Source: Pelargonium nanum
Taxonomy: Eukaryota > Streptophyta > Magnoliopsida > Geraniales > Geraniaceae
Assembly: GCA_036897485.1 (NCBI GenBank)
Contig: JAYMTF010001296.1
Coordinates: forward strand, 1 to 24,459
Reading direction: 5' to 3'
Length of the DNA stretch: 24,459 nucleotides
The notes below the pieces were generated by a model. It ran no database searches. It saw only the letters and a program-made list of their open reading frames with translations, and had not been told where the DNA came from. The position numbers and the translations under genes are program-made. Each line of letters starts with the position of its first letter. Within the stretch, counting starts at the first letter, position 1. Below, in pieces: positions 1 through 8,776 of the stretch.

Positions 1-176
1 TTTCTCTTATACTCACTTCCACTATGATTATATTTTAAGAGTGTAATAACATGAACCCACTTCTATTTTTCCATATATATTATTATTATTTTAATATTAT
101 TGTAAGCATTTTTATTTGATTAAATAACAAAGTGGACAAGTGTCATATGCAATCATTGCATTATGTGTATCATATA

Positions 177-438
177 TTCCCTCCGTCCCAAAATGAGTGT
201 CTTGTTTGTCTAAATTTTTTGTCCCAAAATAAGTGTCTTGTTTTTATTTTTAGGTTATTATATTATTGTTTTACCCATATTACCCTTATCGCCTATGAAC
301 TGCATATGGACAGATCTGAACTGCACATGGGATGTAGGGGGAAAAGTGAGGGTAATATTGAAAACACATTAAATTATTTAGCAATCCTTAATTTTTGCAA
401 AAAATGGAAACAGAACACTCATTTTGAGACGGAGGGAG
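177..438. mobile_element. Stowaway MITE, complete
   Basis: This is a 262-bp non-autonomous Tc1/mariner-type element. The left end (177-204) and the reverse complement of the right end (411-438) are near-identical terminal inverted repeats with the Stowaway core CTCCGTCCCAAAATGAGTGT; the right copy has one change in the CCC. A TA dinucleotide lies at both edges (175-176 and 439-440), matching the usual TA target duplication. Part of the left inverted repeat is repeated directly inside the element at 221-240. It has no coding capacity, and the open frame crossing it is not a gene. Confidence 0.92.
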
Positions 439-440
439 TA

Positions 441-839
441 TATTACATGGTTAATAGATATTACACTCACACAATGAATAATATGAGTGTAATGCACAAC
501 TTTTGATGCTATTACACCACTATACACCATTGAAGATGTCCTTACCATTATTTTTTTACTAAACGTACTATTATAATAAACTCTACTTTCAACTGTAAAT
601 CTATCAAACATAACTAACTATTTAGAACACGTCGTTCCAATTTTGTAATGTTATTACCAAACAAAGTCTACACACTCTGTCTGTTTACAACCTCAAACTT
701 ATGTTATGGGGGAAAATACAAAAATTACTGCTTGACGAAGAACTTTTTGCAGGCTACAAAAAAAGTAGGGTTGAGCTGAACATAAAAGGTCACATGATAA
801 TGGCCCGATTTTTGGAGGTTGTCAGCATTAAATTGTCGC
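441..839. other. Intergenic, nothing recognised
   Basis: AT-rich sequence between the MITE and the ACGT-motif cluster. I see no coding signal, repeat or RNA gene here. The small open frame on the minus strand (378-611) has no recognisable protein and runs into the MITE. Confidence 0.6.
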
Positions 840-843
840 CTCT

Positions 844-1152
844 GCCACGTAACAAGATAGGTTATCGTAGTTGACACGTAACCGAGGCACACGTGTCAAG
901 AGGATAGAGGCCGAATAGGCCAAAAGTAGTTGCATGGGTCCCATCTCATCTTTGGTTTAAGGCTTCTTAACCGCCCCACGTGTCCAGTCCACACACTGAT
1001 TAGTGGTCACCACTCACCACTCTATTTTCCCCTTTTCTTTTTTTCTTTATTTTATACTAGTAATTTATGTATTAAAAAAATCATATTCATGACTAGTACA
1101 CTGCTATCTTCCGTTTTATAACAGGTGACATTTTAAAGTTTTTTTACACGTG
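844..1152. promoter_or_regulatory. Cluster of ACGT-core (G-box/ABRE-like) motifs
   Basis: Three CACGTG palindromes lie within 263 bp: 890-895 (inside ACACGTGTC), 977-982 (inside CCACGTGTCC) and 1147-1152 (inside ACACGTGT). Two more ACGT cores lie at about 846-849 and 875-878. CACGTGTC is the classic ABRE/G-box context bound by plant bZIP and bHLH factors. The nearest downstream gene starts at 2767, so the cluster is about 1.5-1.7 kb from its probable TATA box. It could instead serve a gene outside the left edge. Motif presence is seen; function is inferred. Confidence 0.4.
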
Positions 1153-1585
1153 TTAAATAGTAATGTAAAATAGGTTTTGGTTCCGGTTACCAAAAAGCAA
1201 AGCAATAGATCCCTGTTCATTTTGAGAGTCGGTTAGAGTTTCGTACGATCGTGTCTTTTTTTAAAACGACGGCGATTTATGAGGTTGACAGTTAACTAAT
1301 TACAGTCTCTCTCGGTTAGACAGCGAGCTCTTGTTTAATAGTATGTTAAGGTGTGGGATAGATCAACTGATAAATAAAAAAAATGCTCATTAGTAGTTAG
1401 TTAAATATTGATTATATGCAACTTACTAAATTCTAGAAATTAGGTATTGGTATGCTTTCTTATTAGAAAAAATATTGGTATGGTTAACTAAGTTTGGCAT
1501 GAATATGATATGGACGTATTAATAAATATCTCTGTATTAGGAATTTTTTGGGGGTTGAAATGGATGCTTAACGGTGTAAATAGAC
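1153..1585. other. Intergenic, nothing recognised
   Basis: AT-rich spacer. I see no open frame of note, no repeat and no RNA gene. Confidence 0.55.
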
Positions 1586-1591
1586 TGCAAT

Positions 1592-2152
1592 ATGGCGACG
1601 AGATTAACTGCCATGTTCTTATTTTGTTGTCGTCCGTACCGTCGCAATGTGGTTGTTCAATGCAACGATATTGATTGCGTTATTGTTGCTCGGACTTTCA
1701 TCGTTCCTGTTCAAGATTGTTGCGACGAGATTGGCCTCCATTACTTTCATTTTGGCCAAATTGACCACCATTCTTCAATATAGGGGTCCCTTGGTTTCCT
1801 CCATTGGCTACGAATAGGTCTTGTTTTTTCCTTGTCTTGCTCCCTATGGTTTGGAGCTCGGCTGGTGGTTTTAGGCACAACTTATGATTTCATGCATGAC
1901 CAAGGTTCAGTGGACTCGAGCACAACCTTCGGGATCAGTTGTAGGGTCACGAAGCAGCGTCTCAAAAGCAAGTCTGCGGAGCCGTGGTATAAGACAAAGC
2001 TCATGGTCCCGCGTTCAGAAAGCAACTCTGTGGATCCGCAAAGTTGCTTCCAGAACCAAACATGTGGAGTCAAGTTAATTTATTCATCCTATATGTTTAG
2101 GAGCTTCCAAGATGGCCGAGACAACTCAATCTTTGAGATGAAGATAATGTGA
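1592..2152. other. Unassigned coding-like stretch, open on both strands
   Basis: Base composition is less AT-rich than the flanks, and overlapping frames stay open on both strands: 1592-1783 (+), 1832-2152 (+), 1884-2078 (+), 1698-1880 (-) and 1882-2073 (-). None encodes a family I recognise, and no clear splice signals join them. The likeliest explanation is a decayed gene or transposon fragment, with the minus strand, rich in Q, N, E and R at 1698-1880, perhaps the original sense. It may also be chance. I assign no function. Confidence 0.25.
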
Positions 2153-2560
2153 CACTTGAACGCCACATGTTGCATTTTTATTCATGATTTTTCATTAATG
2201 AGATGCTGTGACGGCCTCTACACGTATAGTGTGTAAGATACTTACTCTCGAGACATATTGTTATAATTCATTAATAATTAAGACACTAAAAACAAAGATT
2301 TGTTCGAAAAGAAATACTATAAAAGTTTCAGAAAAGGCAAAGATGAACAGAGTAACTATTTTACATTTTGGGAACCATTTTCACGGTCTTTCAGTTGACA
2401 CTCACATGTATGTTCCTACAGAGACTCGATTTGCAGAAACAAAACAAAACACGTATTTAATCTGTATTCATGACCCCATAGCCATAGCCACAAGGCTCAT
2501 AGACCATTCTCACTATCAAACAAGCCATCACTGTCACGGTGGTCGTCATCAACATCAACT
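2153..2560 (+). promoter_or_regulatory. Proximal upstream region of the EF-hand gene
   Basis: AT-rich sequence directly upstream of the TATA box at 2567. It contains an ACGT core in the AAACACGTATT context near 2448-2458. The open frame 2208-2651 crosses the TATA box and the leader and has no recognisable protein, so I treat it as non-coding. Confidence 0.4.
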
Positions 2561-2566
2561 CCGTGG

Positions 2567-2574
2567 TATAAAAA
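2567..2574 (+). promoter_or_regulatory. Probable TATA box of the EF-hand gene
   Basis: TATAAAAA lies 200 bp upstream of the start codon at 2767. Transcription would begin near 2600 by the usual 25-35 bp spacing, leaving a 5' leader of roughly 165 nt. Confidence 0.6.
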
Positions 2575-2647
2575 CCCCAACGGAGGCAAATAGAAAGAAC
2601 CAGAAGAAGCTTAAAGCCTCAATTTCAAACCCAGTAGCTACCTATCT

Positions 2648-2753
2648 ATGAACTGACCCAGAAAGCTAAAAACTTTAACTCGTGTGACTCACGAGACTCA
2701 CAATCCCCAAAAGGGTTGTTGTTGTTGGTGTTGTTGTTGATCACGAGGCTCAC
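2648..2753 (+). promoter_or_regulatory. Structured 5' leader: minimal uORF, hairpin, repeats
   Basis: Within the inferred leader lies a two-codon upstream frame (ATG AAC TGA, 2648-2656). Next is a perfect 6-bp inverted repeat CTCGTG/CACGAG (2679-2684 and 2690-2695) whose loop region includes TGACTCA (2685-2691), a bZIP/GCN4-type site. TCACGAGRCTCAC then occurs twice (2689-2701 and 2741-2753) on either side of a GTT-rich tract (2715-2739). All are read directly; any effect on translation or transcription is inference. Confidence 0.45.
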
Positions 2754-2766
2754 CTCATAAAGAAAA

Positions 2767-5700
2767 ATGGCTAGCTCCACCAGTTGCAGCACCCCCAAGA
2801 AGAAAGGAGGAAATGGGCAGGTTCTGGACGGTTCGGATATAATGGAGTTGGTTGGGAACGAGGAGGTGTTTACCAATTTCGTCAATCATAAGTTCCAGGA
2901 ATTGGACAGAGACAACGACGGTAAGCTCTCCGTGAAGGAGCTCCAGCCTGCTGTTGCTGATATCGGTGCCGCTCTCGGCTTGCCTGCTCAGGGCTCTTCT
3001 CCGGATTCCGATCACATCTACTCTGAGGTTTGATTTCTCTCTTTCTTTTCTGGGTTTTGTGTTTCCTTTCATGGGTTCTTTCCAATTTCCTCAATTACTT
3101 GAACTCACTGACTAAGCATTTAATCAAACAGTTGGTGTGCATATTGGGCAGTGGGAGAGAGAGTTTATTTTTTAATTTTTAATTTTTTTTTTGGGGTAGT
3201 GGGTGAATTTTGATTGGCAGTGTATTCCACTGCTCATATGCTCAATTTCTTGGGTGTGTGGTCTGTTTTTATTTTATCTTGTTCCATTGAAGCATTTAAT
3301 CAAACAGGTGGTGTTCATGTTTGGCAGTGTGGAAGAGAAAATTTTCATTTTTTTTAATGGGTGATTCAAGCATGTCTGGTTTGGTAATGCATTCCATTGT
3401 CAATTTTGTTGTTTTACTGAGTTTTTTTCTTCTTGAATTGAGTAGTTGGGGATGTTGTGGTTGAAGCATGGATCAGGTATCAAAATCATGCTTGTCAGGT
3501 TTGATAATTTGTTCCTGACTTGGGATCCTTTTGGTCCCCTTCTAGTTTGGGTGAAGAGTGTGGCTCACAGACCTGAAACAGGATAGTGGAACAAAAAATC
3601 TATTGCAAGTGTCCTGCCAATTTGCAGGATAAGATGCTATTTGTTCATTGTTATGACTCTTTTTTGTAAACTATAGCTTACTCGGCCTTGTTCTCGTCGA
3701 TTTTACATTAGTTTTGATGTCTTGTGACCTTGAGTCGAGATCATAATTTCGATATAGAGAAACCGCTTCTATGCAGAATAAAGGATGAAACCGCGTAGTA
3801 TAAGAATTAGAACTAGTGACTTCGAGGTGGTTCTACAACTTTTCCCACACACTAATTAGCCACATGTCACATGCTTCACAATTGCGAATTGTCTAACCAA
3901 AATTTAATAAGTAGGTTTGTGATTTTTCAAGATAAATGACATGTGTGGTTGTATTTGCCATCTTGGGTTTGTCTAGGAAGACACATTTGTCAAATTTCCA
4001 TTTCTAGCAATCTCAAGAAACATCCAACTATCATTCAGCTTTGTCGGTTTTGTTCAACTTTACTTGTCAGTTCGGCTTTACTTTCTCTTAGGCTTTTTTT
4101 ATTTCTTCGTTTCTTTTTGTTATCACGATCAGCAGAATCTAGTGACAAAAAGTGAGGAAACTTATCTCTTGAACTTTTTTTATAATATGCTAGAAAGTTC
4201 AGTGTGACCATAGTCAAATCTGTGACATATTTTCCTGATTTCTTTTCTGTGAGCAAACATGATTTTCCATGATGGTCTGTGTCGCAAAGGCAAAAGTGGT
4301 TAGTGGGGATTGAGATGAATGCTATTCTTTTTCATGAACTTGCTTATGAGATAAGTAATAATCCTGTACCTAACATGTGAAAGATGTAGGGAAATGTAGC
4401 ATTATTCTCACGCTGACAGAAGACGAAGACCCACAAGCACCGTCCTATGTTTACATGTTTTTTAGGCTTATTTATGTCTAATTAAATATCAGGAAAACGA
4501 CATTAAAGTTGCTAATAGAAGTTGGAGAAAAGTTGTACAGCTAATAAGATCTTGTGGTGGGGAAGATATGTTTGGATGAGAATAAATACGTATGTCTATG
4601 TCCATCTCTATTTGTAGCGAAGGGAGAGATCCAAGTCGTGTTTTCTTGAGTCTGACCGGTAGTAGCAAATGAAGTGAGTTCAAATCCTACTATTTGTTAA
4701 AAGAGAATAAAGAGACGCTATCTTCAGTCCGCCAAGGCCGTCACAGAATGAAAACACCTAACCTTTGCTGATTTGATGTGAACTTCATTTCAATCAATTG
4801 TAATTATGGGCCTGCTGACTATTGTTCTCCAATGTATACTTAATTGCTCTTTCTGTTCACTTGTTGTAGGTTTTGAATGAGTTCACTCATGGCAAACAAG
4901 AAAAGGTGAGCAAGACCGAGTTTAAAGAAGTTCTTTCAGATATTTTACTAGGCATGGCTGCGGGATTGAAGCGAGACCCCATTGTGATTCTCCGAATTGA
5001 TGGTGAAGACCTCCAAGAGTTCATCAATGGTCCGGGTTATGAACTAGAGATGGTGACCATATTTTCCCAGATAGAGCCTCAGGAATCACTTCGTGATTAC
5101 ATTGTCAAGGCTTTTGAAAAATTGACAGTTGATCAAGGGATGCCTCCTTCTTCAGATTCTTGGGTACGTAATTATCTTCTGCAACTAAACCTCAATTTTC
5201 AGTATTGATATTCTAAAATTAGACGAAGAAGTTAACTAATAAGAAAATGTTACATGTGGTACTATGAATTAGTTTATATTTCTTGAAAATGGTTAGTGAA
5301 AAGAGGTGAACCCTTTTATGAACTTAATAGGTTATGAGCAACATTGTGGAACCGGCTCTGCAGTCCTGTGTTAGCAACGAACAGGGGGAACCCGTATCTC
5401 AAGAAACATTCTTGGTGGAGTTCAAGAAAGTAGCAGAAGCTGTGGCTCAACATCTTAAAGATCAGCCTGTGATTGTTGCCCATAGCGAAAACACTTTTGA
5501 TGGGAGTGCCATCAGGAGACTGCTAGCCAATAAGTTCGAACTAGACAAGGTTGGTCACGTAAAATCTTAATCCTAACATTCTGGTTTCGCTCAATTAAAA
5601 CCTCAGCCAACTGAATTACTTATGTCTAACCCGGCGTGGTGCAGTTGCTAAACGCAGCTATAGAAGACGTGCCAAAAGATCGCAACGGGAAATTGTCCAA

Positions 5701-6068
5701 GGAGTACGTGCGCGTTGTCCTGGACGTGGTGGCTCCATCAGCTGGTCTACCTCCTCTTGGAGCAGTGAACCAGGTAGTGTATCTGTCAATTATCATGTGC
5801 AAGAAACTAAGTTTCTTTGGAGTCACTCATGACTAATCAAAACATGTTTTGTGTATTGCAGATGGACAAGGTAATAGCTGATGTGTTCAAGATGTGGAAT
5901 GTTGATGACGGGAAGCTTGTTAAAGAAGATGAATTCAAGAAGGTACTGATGGAAGTTCTGGGGAGCCTCATGTTGCAATTGGAGGGAAATCCCATCTCGG
6001 TTTCTTCGAATTCGGTTGTGCACGAACCGCTTGCCTCTTCTTCTACACTTTTGCAGACATCTACTTAG
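2767..6068 (+). CDS. SCS: EF-hand calcium sensor, SCS-like (SnRK2-interacting calcium sensor)
   Basis: Five exons (2767-3027, 4870-5163, 5331-5549, 5645-5773, 5862-6068), all phase 0 with GT-AG borders, give 369 residues. One canonical EF-hand loop lies at residues 47-58 (D47, D49, D51, G52, S55, E58). Degenerate EF-like segments follow near residues 93-104, about 195-206, 266-278 (VPKDRNGKLS) and 312-323 (WNVDDGKLV). This pattern and the segment GLPAQGSSPDSDHIYSEVLN match my memory of Arabidopsis At4g38810 (SCS), a roughly 375-residue cytosolic/nuclear inhibitor of SnRK2 kinases in ABA and drought signalling. Intron 1 is long (1842 bp). The start is chosen for its AAAAATGGCT context and the MASS-type N-terminus. 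The family is certain; orthology rests on recalled sequence. Confidence 0.85.
3114..3412 (+). repeat. Tandem duplication inside SCS intron 1
   Basis: A segment starting AAGCATTTAATCAAACAG at 3114 recurs starting at 3290, an offset of about 176 bp. The copies also share GGTGT-CAT-TTGGCAGTG, a T-rich run, GGGTGA and GCATTCCA-like blocks, with scattered substitutions and indels. Approximate copies are 3114-3250 and 3290-3412. Both are non-coding. Confidence 0.7.
3413..4869 (+). other. Remainder of SCS intron 1, no gene seen
   Basis: T-rich intronic sequence ending in the acceptor TTGTTGTAG at 4861-4869. Open frames at 3943-4155 (+) and 4035-4256 (-) have no recognisable product. A GAGTTCAAATCC match near 4676-4687 resembles a tRNA B box but has no convincing A box. 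The length would allow an internal promoter for a shorter transcript, but no clear TATA box was identified. Confidence 0.55.
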
Positions 6069-6146
6069 TAATGTAGAGCAAGTCTCCTCCTGCATATAAT
6101 ATAACACAAGAAAAAGATCAAAAATAAGTGAAAGTTTTAGAATTGT

Positions 6147-6152
6147 AATAAA
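6147..6152 (+). terminator. Poly(A) signal of the SCS-like gene
   Basis: AATAAA lies 79 bp after the TAG stop at 6066-6068, in AT-rich sequence. This fits a plant near-upstream polyadenylation element. Confidence 0.55.
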
Positions 6153-7024
6153 ATTTGTTGAAATGTATGTTGTTGTGTATTGGATCTGCAGTTTATGTTA
6201 CTGGAATTAGTAGTTTAACAAGTAAACAACTTGGAGGGTACAACCCATCCTACTTGTACTATGTGCTTATCAATTAATAGCAAGCTTTTAAGAGATTCTT
6301 TACGTATTTTATATGTATGGATCTTGTCTAATTAATTTGTATCCTCGTAATCATATGTTACAACAAACTTCTAATTAACAATTTATGCATAACGAACTTT
6401 CTATATAAGAACATTCTTTCTAGACAAAAATTCAATCAAAATATGACTCTTTTGAAATATAGGGGGAGTGATTGACAAAGGGAGAGTCAAGCTTGACAAT
6501 AAAAATTCAATCCAAAGTCATGTCAACAAAAATTAACATGTTACTGTTCATGCCTTATTCTTGTGATAGACTAGCATTTTCCGACGGCCTTGCGCCCTTG
6601 CCGTTGGAAAAAGACAGTCAGAACCGTGTCTTTTTTCTTGTAGTGTACAATTGCTTATTGGAATTCCACATAAACATACATTAACAAGAAAATTAAACTT
6701 GTAAATGTTTGAGATTTATTTGTACAAAATTTGACAAAATGAACATATTCGTTAATTTGTTGAAAATTCATATATAAAAAGTATGCCTGTCCTTTATTTT
6801 GGTGTAAACCACAATTTTATTTTTGTTCAAACTTAGTCACGGTTAAGGGTAGTCACCCCTCCCCTCCCATAGGTATATTTAATGGGTATCGAACATCTTT
6901 TAATATGCTTCTATTTCTTATTCCCTTTATTAGAATATAGGTCAAGTATTTTCACTAATATATTTCTTTTTCATTGTAGTTTCCACAAACCCAAAACAAA
7001 TGCCTCACTTTTGGAGTGTTGGGT
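6153..7024. other. Intergenic flank of the CACTA end
   Basis: Apart from the CACTA terminus this is AT-rich sequence with no gene, RNA or repeat I can identify. The open frame 6472-6684 runs through the transposon end and is not a gene. Confidence 0.5.
6575..6645. mobile_element. Terminal end of a CACTA (En/Spm) transposon, truncated
   Basis: The reverse complement of 6630-6645 is CACTACAAGAAAAAAG, the hallmark terminal inverted repeat of plant CACTA elements. Just inside it is the typical subterminal hairpin: TTTTCCGACGG (6577-6587) pairs with CCGTTGGAAAA (6601-6611) with one mismatch. The outer edge is 6645. No matching opposite end (CACTACAAG on the plus strand) was found to the left, so the element is probably truncated or its left end decayed. 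Confidence 0.75.
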
Positions 7025-7400
7025 AGTGGGTTAGTTCTCTTATATCAGTTAAGCAACATATTTATAACAAGAGTTTGCACAGTCTAAACTGCAGAAGTGC
7101 CCACCACATGTTCGATGAAATGCCTCATAGAAGTTTACATGAATCTACCAATGATTCTGAGACATTTCTTGGCTTCTTCAGGATACCTTTTGAGGTCAGC
7201 ATCATACCATATCAAGTTGCGCCTAATGTTTTCTTGTCTTTTATAGTGTACACTTATTGAATTTTATATGGGGAGGTCCTCCATCAATCTTGTAATGTGC
7301 TGATCTAAGGACAGAACCGCGACTTGTTTCTCAATTCATTTTCTGTGAAACAGATGATATGTCATTTTCAATTCATTATAGTATTCGTTTACGAATTAGT
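7025..7400 (+). pseudogene. PPR-like gene fragment, copy 1 of a direct duplication
   Basis: The frame 7075-7260 contains SAHHMFDEMPHRSL, close to the A..VFDEMP.R signature of plant PLS-type pentatricopeptide repeat proteins. A later stretch with IIPYQVA recalls the G.IPD.VTF boundary of the next repeat. There is no long frame, start or neighbouring repeat array, so it cannot encode a working RNA-binding PPR protein. The nucleotide similarity to copy 2 (7861-8155) begins at TTCTCTTATATCAGTT and extends past the coding-like part to about 7400. The PPR assignment rests on one motif and is tentative. Confidence 0.45.
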
Positions 7401-7860
7401 AGCAATGGGATGACTTGTATTGTTCCTAGGCCAAAAAAATCAGTGTTGTGTTTGATTGGAATTGTTACAATATGGTATACAAACATTGAGAATAAATTTA
7501 TTTGTGATTCACTCTTCTATTGCGACCTCCTGTCTAGAATATGTTATTTTAAAGCCAATTGTTGATAAACTAATTACTGCAATTTATAGTCACTAGTTAA
7601 GGAAAACGAATCATGATTGTGCGATGTGGAAGGTTGAAGCCGGCTTGTGCTTTTGACTTTGAGTTATTTAATAGTCTTAGACTGACATTAGTGGAGAAGG
7701 TGAATTGTTTAAGCTTGAGCTTTTTTAAGGTCCAGAGTACGTACATAGCAACTATCATGTTGAAGATTCTTGTTAGACAATGACGACATGCATTTTAAAA
7801 GAGGAAACATATAGCCTTGTGTTTATATTGTTTTGGAGGACCAATATCATGTTCTGTGTA
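7401..7860. other. Spacer between the two PPR-like copies
   Basis: AT-rich sequence separating the two duplicated fragments. I recognise no gene or element here. The open frame 7359-7565 has no recognisable product. Confidence 0.5.
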
Positions 7861-8155
7861 TTCTCTTATATCAGTTGAATAACATAAAACCATTTGCATA
7901 TTCCAAATTGCCATGACCGAGGAAATTGCTCATAGGAGTTTCCATGCATCTACTAATGATTCTGAGATATCTCCGCGTCTTGTCAGAGTAGTTTTCGAGG
8001 ATGGAATTATACCATTGCAAGTTGCAGCCTTCTGCTTTGTCTTTCTTAGTGTAGAGTCTTTGAGTTTTATAATATTGTGCAGCTCTCATCAATCTTGTAA
8101 TGCATACGTATATTAGATGGCATGTCATTTTCCAATTTACTTTAATAATCATTTA
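7861..8155 (+). pseudogene. PPR-like gene fragment, copy 2 of a direct duplication
   Basis: This starts with TTCTCTTATATCAGTTGAATAA, matching copy 1 at 7036. In the frame 7913-8116 it shares HRS-H-STNDSE and IIP-QVA with copy 1, and the blocks ATCAATCTTGTAATG and ATGTCATTTTC further on. The MFDEMP motif of copy 1 is changed here to MTEEIA, so the signature is lost. It is non-functional by appearance: short frame, no flanking repeats, in the distal upstream region of the COBRA-like gene. Confidence 0.45.
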
Positions 8156-8776
8156 CAACTCAAGGCATGCCACTCCCAAAAAGCCGATGCCTGCAGCACC
8201 ATTCTGCTATGATATTTCCGACATAAATATTTAGTAACTCCCACATTCCAAGTCCCCCTGGTGTTGGAAACAAGGCTTTTGAAATCACATATGAGCTGCC
8301 TTGGAATACTCGTATATCTCACTATCTTATCTGACTGGGCTTTTAGGTAAAAAGCCAAAGAAGAATTCAACAATTCGCATCTTGTAATGCCACATGCACA
8401 TCTGTCTTCTTATTAAACTAAATTCCCTATGGTTTCACATCTTTATGAGAATCTGGTGTGGTTTTCAGTTTAAGCTTGTACTTTCTTATGCACTCTGTTG
8501 AGATGTTATGTAGGACAAAAGAGCCTTTCCAAATAAATGTTCCGTGATTCGGTTCTTAGTTCGGCCCAGAATATATTTGTTTACTGGATTACAAAATGAA
8601 ACCTACACGTTTGGGTTAGTTTATCCCTTCATTTAAATTCAGCTGATACCTCCAATGATATCATGTCTTTTTATTAGGTTTCTCTTGATTACAACACATA
8701 ATATAATTGTCCTTTAATGAAAAAAACTATTGTTTGTAACAACTTCTGTTTCTGTCCATCTACACCTTACAAGAAA
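8156..8776 (+). promoter_or_regulatory. Upstream region of the COBRA-like gene
   Basis: AT-rich promoter region. A weak TATA-like stretch (ATAATATAATT) lies around 8698-8708. An in-frame ATG at 8717 would add 20 residues before the signal peptide; the start at 8777 is preferred. Confidence 0.35.

Noticed and set aside
2208..2651. 147-codon open frame upstream of SCS
   Set aside because: It spans the TATA box and leader, has no recognisable domain and ends just before the real leader ATG context. It is most likely chance.
4655..4695. tRNA-like B box (GAGTTCAAATCC) in SCS intron 1
   Set aside because: No convincing A box at the right spacing and no cloverleaf could be drawn, so it is neither a tRNA gene nor a safe SINE call.
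6100..6118. ACACAAGAAAAAGA as the missing left end of the CACTA element
   Set aside because: It lacks the CACTA start and lies in the SCS 3' untranslated region. The match is only the A-rich part.
8717..8776. In-frame upstream ATG adding 20 residues to the COBRA-like protein
   Set aside because: The extension would bury the signal peptide behind a Cys-rich stretch. The start at 8777 gives a normal signal peptide and a good AAAATGG context.
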